This document shows, in pieces, positions 18,016 to 25,849 of a stretch of 44,470 nt of DNA. The translations under genes and the position numbers were made by a program. Below the pieces are notes generated by a model. The model worked only from the letters and a program-made list of their open reading frames with translations, had not been told where the DNA came from and ran no database searches. The number at the start of each line of letters is the position of its first letter. The first letter of the stretch is position 1. The stretch comes from Chitinophagaceae bacterium (lineage in GTDB: Bacteria; Bacteroidota; Bacteroidia; Chitinophagales; Chitinophagaceae), in assembly GCA_019752295.1 (NCBI GenBank), contig JAIEMK010000008.1:1-44470 (forward strand). Direction: 5' to 3'.

Positions 18016-18624
18016 TTAAAGTACGTCCATAACAGCACATAAAAAAATGCCTACGGCCGAATTAGCATATTTGTCCAAAATGTACTTTCTTACAAATCGA
18101 TTTGCCTCAACAATATATTCTTTAACAGTTGAGCTTGCAATATTCATAATGGCAGAAGTTTCATTATATGTTTTCCCGTGAATTTTACAAAGTAAAAACA
18201 CTTTTCTTTTTCTAGGGGGTAAGAGACTGATCGCTTCTGTCAGTAAAGTGTTCTTGAGATTATAACTATTCAAAGCATCAGAGCTATTAACAAGGTAATT
18301 AGGGTCATATAAATCCTTCTGTTCCATATCACGAGTAATGGCCGCGCTTTTCAAACAAAGTCTGATGTGGTTGATTGAGCAATTATAACTTACCTGAAAT
18401 AGCCATGCCGCCAATGACTTTTTATCTTTCAACTTATGCTTATTCTCCCAAAGTTTAATAAATACATCTTGAAGTATATCTTCAGCAACATCCTGCCGAT
18501 GAACTATTTTACCAATATTGCTAAGAACAATGTCTTTATAATATTTATATATAATACCATACCCATTCTTATCTCCGTTAGAAAATTTTTCAACTATAAT
18601 ATCGTCTATTTCGTTGACGGGCAT
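18016..18624 (-). CDS. ECF RNA polymerase sigma factor
   Basis: Sigma-70 family factor of 202 aa. Region 2 is YKYYKDIVLSNIGKIVHRQDVAEDILQDVFIKLWEN (about 26-61). Region 4 is LPPRKRKVFLLCKIHGKTYNETSAIMNIASSTVKEYIVEANRFVRKYI (about 135-182). First gene of the sigma-FecR-SusC-SusD-phosphoesterase row, all on the minus strand. Expected target: the susCD promoter in the gap 16861-16939 (inference). Confidence 0.95.
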   Translation of the reverse strand: MPVNEIDDIIVEKFSNGDKNGYGIIYKYYKDIVLSNIGKIVHRQDVAEDILQDVFIKLWENKHKLKDKKSLAAWLFQVSYNCSINHIRLCLKSAAITRDMEQKDLYDPNYLVNSSDALNSYNLKNTLLTEAISLLPPRKRKVFLLCKIHGKTYNETSAIMNIASSTVKEYIVEANRFVRKYILDKYANSAVGIFLCAVMDVL

Positions 18625-18742
18625 GAAATTTTGAGGCGAAAGTACTCAGGTGAATTGAAGAAGGCTTTTTGCGAATATTAATAAATCTTTAATAAAAATA
18701 GAGTTAACATATATAATACGGTCATATTTTAAGTGTCATAAT

Positions 18743-19417
18743 TTAGTTATTCAGGATTTTAATCATTTCCGACGCCAATTTCTTGGCAGATGCCGGATTT
18801 TGTCCGGTAACCAAATTCCCGTCTACAACCACATGGCTTTCGAAAGGTTTAGCATTACTAAATATCGCTCCCTGTTTCACAATGGTTTCATCCAGCATAA
18901 AGGGTATCACTGTTTCCAACTCATGTTTTTTTGATTCTTCTTCTTGTTTTGTAAAGCAGGTTAGCTTTTTCCCCTCTAAAAATCCTGTTCCATCCGATAG
19001 CGTTACATTTAATAATGCTACCGGGCCGTGACAAACTGCGGCAACTAGTTTTCCGGCCTCATACATTTTTACAATTATATTTTTTACCAGTTCGTCATCC
19101 ACCATGTCCACCATTGGTCCTAATCCACCGGGGAAAAACACAGCGTCATAAGCATCCACGTTTACATCCTTCAATTGATGACTAAAATTCAGCCTTTTAA
19201 ATCCGGCGCTTTCTCTGAATAATTTGCTTTTTTTGTGCAACTCATCATATCCGTCTTCGGGGGGAGTTCCTCCTTTAATACTGGCAAAATCAATTGTGTA
19301 GCCAGCTTTAATAAATTCAAAGTGTGGGTCTGCTACTTCAGAAAATTCATAACCAGTTTTACAATTTTTAGTTCCTACTTCCCCTGCATTTGTTACAACA
19401 AATAAAATATACCGCAT
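18743..19417 (-). CDS. DJ-1/PfpI-family protein (Hsp31-like)
   Basis: Type 1 glutamine amidotransferase-like protein of 224 aa. Nucleophile elbow AAVCHGP (C129, H130) and FFPGGLGPMVDM (94-105) are intact; E27 in FSEVADPHFEF is the likely conserved acid. Members act as glyoxalase III, deglycase or chaperone, and the length fits the Hsp31-like group. It starts 75 bp after a Crp/Fnr-type regulator gene, with a palindrome TTGTC-N4-GACAA in the gap, so that regulator may control it (inference). Confidence 0.9.
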   Translation of the reverse strand: MRYILFVVTNAGEVGTKNCKTGYEFSEVADPHFEFIKAGYTIDFASIKGGTPPEDGYDELHKKSKLFRESAGFKRLNFSHQLKDVNVDAYDAVFFPGGLGPMVDMVDDELVKNIIVKMYEAGKLVAAVCHGPVALLNVTLSDGTGFLEGKKLTCFTKQEEESKKHELETVIPFMLDETIVKQGAIFSNAKPFESHVVVDGNLVTGQNPASAKKLASEMIKILNN

Positions 19418-19473
19418 AGTTTATGTTTTGATTGTATGATGCGCAAACTTGATGGATTTTAATCACACAATCA

Positions 19474-19487
19474 TTGTCATAAGACAA
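19474..19487. promoter_or_regulatory. Crp/Fnr-type palindrome before the DJ-1-like gene
   Basis: TTGTCATAAGACAA is a perfect inverted repeat with 5-bp arms and 4-bp spacer, the geometry of Fnr-type sites. It lies 4 bp beyond the stop of a Crp/Fnr-family gene and 57 bp before the DJ-1-like ATG. A -7-like box CAAGTTTGC follows downstream on the minus strand (19450-19442). Confidence 0.45.
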
Positions 19488-19491
19488 AGTT

Positions 19492-20070
19492 TTAAAGCTT
19501 TGCTTTTAATTTGCTTAAAGTAGAATTCGTCATACCCAGATAGGAGGCAACAGCTTTACTTGAAATTCTGGTTAATAAATCTGGTTCATGTTCCATTACC
19601 CATTTTAGTCTGTCGATACCTTCCATTCCAAGAAATATATATACCCTCATTTGTGAATGTACAAATGCCCATTCCATAAACTTATGATACAAGCTGGCAA
19701 ACTCCGGGAAAGTTTCAAAAGTTTTAAAAAAATCGTCTCTGCTTATCACAAATATTTCAGAATGTTCATGTGCAGTTAAAAAATCCATCGATTTTTTTTG
19801 TGTAATAAAACTGGTTACTGCAGTGATAATACTGTTTTCCAGCGCAAATTTTCCTGTTACTTCGTTTCCTTTTTTATCAATTTCGTAAAGGCGCAAACAA
19901 CCTTTTGCAACAAAATAAAAATGTTTACAAACCTGCCCTTCCTTCTCCAACATTGTATTACGTTTAACTTTTTTAAACTTAAACAGTAATGCTATTTTTT
20001 CAATATCGCTTTCACACAGTGAGGTATTCTCCCGAATAAATTTTTGAAGCTGTGAATAGGCTTTTTCCAT
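19492..20070 (-). CDS. Crp/Fnr-family transcriptional regulator
   Basis: Regulator of 192 aa. The cyclic-nucleotide-type beta-roll spans about 20-120 (KRNTMLEKEGQVCKHFYFVAKGCLRLYEIDKKG). A long dimer helix follows, then a short helix-turn-helix at the very C-terminus (ISSKAVASYLGMTNSTLSKLKAKL). It has no FeS-cluster cysteine pattern (single C at 19 and in QVCKH, GCLRL), so it is not an Fnr-type oxygen sensor. The start is supported by an exact -7 box just upstream. It likely regulates the DJ-1-like gene behind it. Confidence 0.92.
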   Translation of the reverse strand: MEKAYSQLQKFIRENTSLCESDIEKIALLFKFKKVKRNTMLEKEGQVCKHFYFVAKGCLRLYEIDKKGNEVTGKFALENSIITAVTSFITQKKSMDFLTAHEHSEIFVISRDDFFKTFETFPEFASLYHKFMEWAFVHSQMRVYIFLGMEGIDRLKWVMEHEPDLLTRISSKAVASYLGMTNSTLSKLKAKL

Positions 20071-20073
20071 TTA

Positions 20074-20082
20074 GCAAATTTA
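20074..20082 (-). promoter_or_regulatory. -7 box touching the Crp/Fnr start codon
   Basis: Minus-strand TAAATTTGC is an exact TAnnTTTGC. Only three bases separate it from the ATG at 20070, so the predicted transcript would have little or no leader. No clear -33 TTG was found. Confidence 0.4.
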
Positions 20083-20142
20083 TACGATAATTGAGCAGGG
20101 TTTTATTAAAAATAAAATAGCCAATAGACGATTCTTCCGGAA

Positions 20143-20530
20143 TCAACCTGCGCAACAACTAAGTTTCGCTACATCTCTATCAAATGTAAGTTTGGAAACT
20201 TCAAAAGGTATGTTTTTTGCGGCTGCTTGAACTTCATCTAATCCGGCACCTGCTATTTGCGGATCTGTAAATACTACCCAGGGTAAGGAAGTATAATCAG
20301 TTTTTTTTGCACTTCCAGCAAAAGCATTATCTACAGCAATCTTACCCTCGTAAGCTGCGGTGTAAACAAATGAAGGTGTGTTTATCACATCTCCCGCTGC
20401 ATAAATATTTTGCAGGTTTGTTTCCAATAATTCATTTACTTGTATATGCCCACTATTGGTTAACTGCAAAGTTGTTTTATGCAATCCCATTTTTTTTGTA
20501 TTAGGCTTTATTCCTGATGTAATAACAATT
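20143..20530 (-). pseudogene. Fragment of a mercuric-reductase-like flavoprotein
   Basis: The frame reads RIVITSGIKPNTKKMGL...LQTNLQNIYAAGDV...FVYTAAYEGKIAVDNAF...LPWVVFTDPQIAGAGL and stops at FDRDVAKLSCCAG. This matches the NAD/FAD-binding to early dimerisation part of MerA-type class I flavoprotein disulfide reductases: the GxxPNT motif, the YAAGDV FAD motif and the FTDPQ block. The N-terminal FAD domain with the redox CxxxxC and the C-terminal half of the dimerisation domain are absent. The fragment begins inside the last codons of the glutamate synthase-like gene in another frame. An internal ATG (20490) could yield 115 aa, but an active enzyme is not possible. Confidence 0.75.
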
Positions 20531-22046
20531 CTTTAGTCTTTATTTGTGGATAAATTTCCTGGTAAGTCATTACCTGATTCATCGATACTCTTCTGTTAAT
20601 ATGTTTTCTAGTCAATTCTTCAGGGGTATTAATTCCGGCAGAAGCTAATAATTCTAAAAAAATGTGTATAGTAGATTTGTGATAATTATAAACTCGTAAA
20701 GACTTGTCACTCGGATCCAGCCCGTTCATCAATGACCTGTTCTGTGTGGCTACACCCACTGGGCATTTATTAGTATTGCATTTGAGTGCCTGAATACAGC
20801 CAAGTGCCAACATCATTCCCCTGGCACTGTTACAAAGATCAGCACCAAGCGCAATGGTTTTAACCATATGAAATCCAGTAAATATTTTCCCCGCGGCAAT
20901 TAACTTAATATCTTTTTTTAAATCATACTCAGCAAGTGTATCATGAGCAAATGCTAATCCGTCTCGAAGCGGCATTCCAATAGAATTGGAAAATTCAATC
21001 GGTGCTGCACCAGTTCCACCTTCTCCACCGTCAATTGTTATAAAGTCTGGTTTTATATCCGTCTTAATCATCGCTTCACAGATATCTATGAATTCATTTT
21101 TTTTGCCAATGCAGAGCTTAAAACCAATTGGCTTACCATTTGATAACTTTCTCAGTTTCCCAATAAAATGCAGTAGTTCTATAGGGTTAGAAAAAGCAGT
21201 ATGGCAAGGAGGAGAAATCACATCACTAAAAGCAATAACTCCTCTTATATCAGCGATTTCTAGTGTATTCTTACTTGCAGGCAATATTCCTCCATGGCCC
21301 GGTTTTGCGCCTTGGGAAATCTTAAGTTCAATCATTTTAACATTTTCAAGGCTCGCATTTTCTTTAAACTTTTTATCATCGAAATGTCCCCTCTCATTTC
21401 TGCACCCAAAATATCCAGTCCCAATCTGCCAGATTAAATCACCTCCATTTTCAAGATGATAGGAGCTAATTCCCCCTTCTCCAGTATTGTGTGCAAAGCC
21501 ACCTAACTTAGCGCCTTTATTTAAAGCAAGAATCGCATTAGCACTCAAAGCTCCATAGCTCATTGCAGATATATTAAATAGACTTGCAGAGTATGGTTTT
21601 GTACAATCAGGGCCCCCAATTACTACTCTTGGCTCTATATTTAGTTCTGTAATTTCGTTGGCATAAATAGAATGATTCATCCATTCATAGCCTACCTCGT
21701 AAACATCCATTTGTGTTCCAAAAGGTGAGGTATCATTTTCTTTTTTTGCTCTTTGATAAACAATACTTCTGAATATTCTATTAATCGGTCTTCCCTCAGT
21801 GTCTGTTTCAACAAAATATTGCATAATTTCCGGCCTTACCTTTTCAAGTAAATAGCGAAATTGCCCTATCAGCGGAAAATTTCTTTTAATAGCATGTTTC
21901 CTTTGAAATAAATCAGAGTATCCCATTATTATAAGGGGGCCAACTACTAAAAACAGCCATAAAATACTAGTCCAAAAAATCGATAGCAAAAAAATAATAG
22001 TTGAAACACAAACAGATAATAAAATGAATATTTTTTTCGCATTCAT
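20508..22046 (-). CDS. FMN-binding glutamate synthase-family protein
   Basis: Protein of 512 aa. Two N-terminal TM helices (about 5-45) precede the glutamate synthase FMN barrel: NISAMSYGALSANAILALNKGA, NTGEGGIS, ISQGAKPGHGGILPASK, FITIDGGEGGTGAAPIEFSNSIGMPL. The Fe-S-type cysteines are in CIQALKCNTNKCPVGVATQ. It has only the synthase domain, without the amidotransferase domain of GltB, so it is the membrane-anchored stand-alone type whose substrate is not established. It begins 9 bp after the LpxR-family gene and is probably in one operon with it. The C-terminus overlaps the start of the flavoprotein fragment. Confidence 0.92.
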   Translation of the reverse strand: MNAKKIFILLSVCVSTIIFLLSIFWTSILWLFLVVGPLIIMGYSDLFQRKHAIKRNFPLIGQFRYLLEKVRPEIMQYFVETDTEGRPINRIFRSIVYQRAKKENDTSPFGTQMDVYEVGYEWMNHSIYANEITELNIEPRVVIGGPDCTKPYSASLFNISAMSYGALSANAILALNKGAKLGGFAHNTGEGGISSYHLENGGDLIWQIGTGYFGCRNERGHFDDKKFKENASLENVKMIELKISQGAKPGHGGILPASKNTLEIADIRGVIAFSDVISPPCHTAFSNPIELLHFIGKLRKLSNGKPIGFKLCIGKKNEFIDICEAMIKTDIKPDFITIDGGEGGTGAAPIEFSNSIGMPLRDGLAFAHDTLAEYDLKKDIKLIAAGKIFTGFHMVKTIALGADLCNSARGMMLALGCIQALKCNTNKCPVGVATQNRSLMNGLDPSDKSLRVYNYHKSTIHIFLELLASAGINTPEELTRKHINRRVSMNQVMTYQEIYPQIKTKELLLHQE

Positions 22047-22055
22047 AAAAAAAAA

Positions 22056-23099
22056 TTACTTGCTATATGACCCAAATGTTTTGTAAAAAGAAATATTACC
22101 AACTTCATGGGCAGGTGCATTTTTTATTGCGGCAGATTCAGTTTGTTGTGTTATGAACAAACTGTTCTTATTGCACACCAATGAAAATCCATAATCGAAT
22201 CCAACTAAAAAATTATTTGCAACTGAAGTAATTTGTGTATCTTTTTTGACATCGCTAAATGTTGTTGCATTTTTTCGGTTTCCAAAATACCCTCCACTAA
22301 TTATAGAATTATGAAATTGATATTCTAACCTTGGTTTAATAATTATATAAGCCTGCCATTTATGATTATGCTCATTTATTATATAACTATTTGAATATCG
22401 ATTAATAAAGCCATTAAAATAGGGTCGCTTCTTTCCTATTCTAGCTATTGAATAAGTAGAAATGCTATTTATGTACGTTCCAATCTTTACTTCTGAGCCA
22501 CCAATTACATCAACCCAATTCTTATACTGTAATAGCTGTTTTTCAACTGAAAAATTTAAGTTCAGAATCAGATCAGTAGGTATTTGCTGATCCCAGCCCA
22601 TTGGCAGTTGATAATGAATAAGTTGATGTACAAATTGTTGTGTTTCCTTCGCAAAAGAATAGGGCCCAATTAATCCGACTAGAAGTTCAGAATTAAAGCT
22701 TAATTTTTTATTCGGGCTGGATGAATTCAAAGAATGAGTAATAAACAAAGCTCCTCCATATGAAAAATCTTTTGGATCAGGTAATACTTTGCTAATATCT
22801 TGAGGAGTGTACATTAATTGTGTGATACTCCATCCATAAGTATTCGTGGCATTTTTTTTAACTTTCGGCATCCACCTACTAAGTAATGAATGAGCATTTT
22901 GCTTCTCGTAAAACAAGTCAAACCTAATTCCATTTGTATATGCTTCATCAGTTCCCTTTCCCCGTAAATTAATAAAATCATTATCTTCAAAAATGCGAAA
23001 CATTTCTTTCGTTGCTTTACTTGCAGGTTGGGTACTACCATCCTCCTTTGAAAAAATTAGACCCAATACAATAATAGTTTTTAGTAAAAAATATCTCAT
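22056..23099 (-). CDS. LpxR-family lipid A deacylase-like outer membrane protein
   Basis: Outer membrane protein of 347 aa. After a short hydrophobic N-terminus come the LpxR/DUF2219 hallmarks: FEDNDF...GTDEAYTNGIRFDLFY (Asn/Asp of the active site), QLMYTPQDI, PDPKDFSYGGALF, and GLIGPYSFAKETQQFVHQLI...MGWDQQIPTDL containing the likely catalytic His. LpxR removes the 3'-acyloxyacyl chain of lipid A in a calcium-dependent way (family knowledge). It is the first gene of a likely pair with the FMN glutamate synthase-like gene, 9 bp apart. Confidence 0.85.
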   Translation of the reverse strand: MRYFLLKTIIVLGLIFSKEDGSTQPASKATKEMFRIFEDNDFINLRGKGTDEAYTNGIRFDLFYEKQNAHSLLSRWMPKVKKNATNTYGWSITQLMYTPQDISKVLPDPKDFSYGGALFITHSLNSSSPNKKLSFNSELLVGLIGPYSFAKETQQFVHQLIHYQLPMGWDQQIPTDLILNLNFSVEKQLLQYKNWVDVIGGSEVKIGTYINSISTYSIARIGKKRPYFNGFINRYSNSYIINEHNHKWQAYIIIKPRLEYQFHNSIISGGYFGNRKNATTFSDVKKDTQITSVANNFLVGFDYGFSLVCNKNSLFITQQTESAAIKNAPAHEVGNISFYKTFGSYSK

Positions 23100-23402
23100 A
23101 ATTCCTAATTTAGTTTTGTCTTATAATTTGGCTCTCCAAATAGTTAAACAAAAAAAGAAGGATAGTTTATTTTATTCCAACTCAAATATTGTTCTCTTAT
23201 TTAGAGCTATCAATAAAGACTCGAATCTTGCTATTACCTTACAACAATGATAAGCAGCTTCTTTAAAACAAAAGCAAAAAAAGTGGGAAGGACATTCAAT
23301 TTTCAACTATTAGAGATACTGCATTTCTTGGAGAGCTTATCAAAAAAAACACAAAATATCCACTGAGTAAAGAGATGTATTTAAAGCAGATTTTGTTATA
23401 AT
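23100..23402. other. 303-bp intergenic stretch, no convincing feature
   Basis: Lies between the LpxR-family start and the PAS-protein stop, both on the minus strand, so it holds the LpxR promoter. A plus-strand ORF of 39 codons starts at 23248 (MISSFFKTKAKKVGRTFNFQ...), but nothing supports its expression. No strong palindrome or -7 box was found. Confidence 0.4.
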
Positions 23403-24629
23403 TTAAAGTATAACATTTTTCACTTGAGCCAAATTAACTATTTCGTGGACTACTCCATCAAGACGCTTGGTTTCTGAATTAATTAATCGAATCAATTCAT
23501 TTTTCTCCGTTTCAGTCTTACTTAATTCATGCCTCATCAAAACATCCGACAGTCCAAGCAAATTTGCAACATGTGCTCTTATCATATGTGATTGCTGCCA
23601 TGCAATTTTTTCAAATCTTGATGTAAATGTTGCGTTTTTTGCTTCTGCAAGCATTCTTTGATGAATATCATGGGCAACAAAAGAAACACCAATTAGTTCA
23701 TTATCAAAATCATATACCGGATAAAAGCTAAGATGATACCATTTTATGGCATTCGATTTAGGAAGCTCCAATTGCAGTTCCGTAACTATTGTCTCTCCTT
23801 TCGAAGCTTTATAAAAAGACGTTAAAAGGCGCTTTTCAAATCTTTCTAAAATCAATTCCTTAAAATTATCGCCTTCCCGTATATCTTTTCCGAAGCTATT
23901 AATAAGCAAGTCGTTAGCAACTTTATTCAAATAAATTACTTTATAATCTAACCCAATAAAAATATTACACTCATTCGAACTATTATAGAGTGATAATAAT
24001 TTCCTATCAGAATTTTTTATTTTTACTTCGGCAATCTTACGTCTCTTTTCAATGGGCCAAACTAAAAATTTTGCCAGTAATATCAGTATCATTAATGAGG
24101 CAATAGCGAATGATGCGTGTTGAAATTGTTCATTCAAAAATTCCTTAGTCAAATTTTCTTGCAAAACGTATATAAATGAATCTAATGTTGCTAAATAAGA
24201 CTTTTGGTTCACTACTACCTGTTCAACTATTTCTTTTGTGACTGGTTGCTTACTATCCAGAATTTGATTGATATAATCAACTTTTGAATTCGCATCGTTA
24301 AGTAAATTTCTGCACTCCTTGTCTTTTAAAGCATTGAACATTAGTTCCTTATCACAGTTAATCATCGCATAATGATTTTTTTTGTAATAACGGGCTAACT
24401 CCAGTAAGCTATCATACGATGTAGGATCTTTCTGCAACTTATCAAAACCATCAACAATTTTTTGGCTCAATACTCGCTGATCTTCAACCTTTATTAGTGG
24501 TTTTGTGTTCTCAAATTTTTTCGAAAATAAATAATTCACAAATATTTGGTTTGCGAATATGATTAGAATCAAAGCTATAAGGAAGGTGAAAAACCAATTA
24601 AATTGAAAAAAAGTAATTATGCGTTTCAT
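23403..24629 (-). CDS. Membrane PAS sensor with HisKA-like helix but no ATPase domain
   Basis: Protein of 408 aa from ATG 24629. TM1 at about 8-30, a periplasmic helical domain of about 145 residues, TM2 at about 178-193, then a PAS domain (about 215-345: LLSLYNSSNECNIFIGLDYKVIYLNKVANDLL, ending GVSFVAHDIHQRM). It closes with a dimerisation helix containing a candidate phospho-His, FEKIAWQQSHMIRAHVANLLGLSDVL, and stops about 55 residues later, before any HATPase domain. Such ATPase-less PAS proteins are seen in Bacteroidota; they could accept phosphate from another kinase. The open frame runs 57 codons upstream into the DUF3179 gene; I start at the ATG followed by the TM. Gap to DUF3179 is 47 bp: likely one operon. 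Confidence 0.82.
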   Translation of the reverse strand: MKRIITFFQFNWFFTFLIALILIIFANQIFVNYLFSKKFENTKPLIKVEDQRVLSQKIVDGFDKLQKDPTSYDSLLELARYYKKNHYAMINCDKELMFNALKDKECRNLLNDANSKVDYINQILDSKQPVTKEIVEQVVVNQKSYLATLDSFIYVLQENLTKEFLNEQFQHASFAIASLMILILLAKFLVWPIEKRRKIAEVKIKNSDRKLLSLYNSSNECNIFIGLDYKVIYLNKVANDLLINSFGKDIREGDNFKELILERFEKRLLTSFYKASKGETIVTELQLELPKSNAIKWYHLSFYPVYDFDNELIGVSFVAHDIHQRMLAEAKNATFTSRFEKIAWQQSHMIRAHVANLLGLSDVLMRHELSKTETEKNELIRLINSETKRLDGVVHEIVNLAQVKNVIL

Positions 24630-24676
24630 TTTTAGAGGGGGTTTTAGAAAATGAATGCGTTTTTTTGTCAGAACTG

Positions 24677-25762
24677 TTAGAAAATCTTTACCCCAGGGTA
24701 GAAGGCACCAAAAGCCAACCAATAACCCATAACAAATTCTGGAGAGCTTAATTTTTGTCCTGTCATAGGCCCGGAAATTGCAACTCCAAAAGCATCCCAA
24801 ATATTTCCAAACTGATCACTTAGAAGTCCCTTCCCACTTTTATCTAACACAAAATTCGGAGTACTACCATCGGGTAATTTATTGATGAAGGCAACCATTA
24901 TGTTTTTTTGTTCATTCCCTGCAATGACCAATTGATATCCATTGAATACATCTTGAATTATTCCGTCATGTGCTGTGATTGATGAGAAACGATAAACTTT
25001 TGATTTTCCATCTTTGATAATCCCAAGCACCCGCTCCTTTCTGGGAAGTCTATTATCATCAGGATCGATATTAAAAATTAGCACATTGTTATTTACTCTG
25101 TAATCTCCATATGGATACACCGCATAGTTTCGACTATACCCCGTATTTACTGTTAAAACCTTAGAGAAAGGAAACATTTCTTTCCAAGTTTTCCAAGAGG
25201 TTTCAATCAACTGCAAACTATTGACCCCAGTATCTTTTAACGGTCCATTTACTGCCTTAAATAACATTTGGGACCAATTGCTATTAGTTTTCCTATCGTA
25301 TGGAATTATATTGGTATTATAAAGGAGTCCAGAAACTCCAAAAGTTGTTTCACTCCCAGAAATAATTCTACTCCATCCCACTGCAGTGCCGGTAAGTGGG
25401 CAATACACTATCGCCAATTTGTTGCCGTTTACATCATCATTTACAATTTCATGCCAATTAAGAATAGCATGAGGATATGCTCTTATATCATCTCCATTTC
25501 TATAACCAATTACCATATCATTGTCCTTCAAATAAGTCGCCACTGACACATTGATAAAAATTGGATTTACCAATGCCGGAATACCATCTTTTCCCGGACC
25601 GCCATCTACTACCCTTTCGCGGGGAATCAGCCAAGTATTTGATGAAGCACTTACACTGTCATTACCATTGGTATTAATATTGGTTAAAGAGGTGTTTTTT
25701 GCGCATCCAAGATTCATAAACATGATACAAGGAAACAATAAAATTCTAAATATATTTTTCAT
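24677..25762 (-). CDS. DUF3179 domain lipoprotein
   Basis: Protein of 361 aa. Signal peptide with lipobox NLGC (C20). The body matches DUF3179: VDGGPGKDGIPALVNPIF, DMVIGYRNGDDIRAYPHAILNWHEIVND, KLAIVYCPLTGTAVGW (with a conserved Cys), TFGVSGLLYNTNIIPYDR and SNWSQMLFKAV. The function of DUF3179 is not known; the conserved YCPLTGT segment suggests a Cys-centred site. It is preceded by copy B of the shared leader and followed by the PAS sensor in the same direction. Confidence 0.9.
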   Translation of the reverse strand: MKNIFRILLFPCIMFMNLGCAKNTSLTNINTNGNDSVSASSNTWLIPRERVVDGGPGKDGIPALVNPIFINVSVATYLKDNDMVIGYRNGDDIRAYPHAILNWHEIVNDDVNGNKLAIVYCPLTGTAVGWSRIISGSETTFGVSGLLYNTNIIPYDRKTNSNWSQMLFKAVNGPLKDTGVNSLQLIETSWKTWKEMFPFSKVLTVNTGYSRNYAVYPYGDYRVNNNVLIFNIDPDDNRLPRKERVLGIIKDGKSKVYRFSSITAHDGIIQDVFNGYQLVIAGNEQKNIMVAFINKLPDGSTPNFVLDKSGKGLLSDQFGNIWDAFGVAISGPMTGQKLSSPEFVMGYWLAFGAFYPGVKIF

Positions 25763-25843
25763 GTGTTTATTATTTGATTTTGGTCACATGGAATTCGCTA
25801 ATTAACATTTCAGTTGGTGACAACTTTTTGTTATGCTCATTTC
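25758..25843 (-). repeat. Dispersed leader cassette, copy B (before DUF3179)
   Basis: Reading on the minus strand from 25843 to the DUF3179 ATG at 25762, this is nearly the same sequence as 7361-7445: GAAATGAGCATAACAAAAAG, then TTGTCACCAACTGAAATG, TTAGCGAATT and AAACACATGAA. The copy A -7-like TTTG is TTAA here. It contains a 12-codon ORF (MLISEFHVTKIK, then stop), whose counterpart in copy A is open into the DnaJ-KTSC frame. Confidence 0.8.
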
Positions 25844-25849
25844 ATATCT

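Noticed and set aside
23248..23367. 39-codon plus-strand ORF in the LpxR/PAS intergenic region
   Set aside because: Basic, AT-rich, no domain, opposite in direction to both neighbours.
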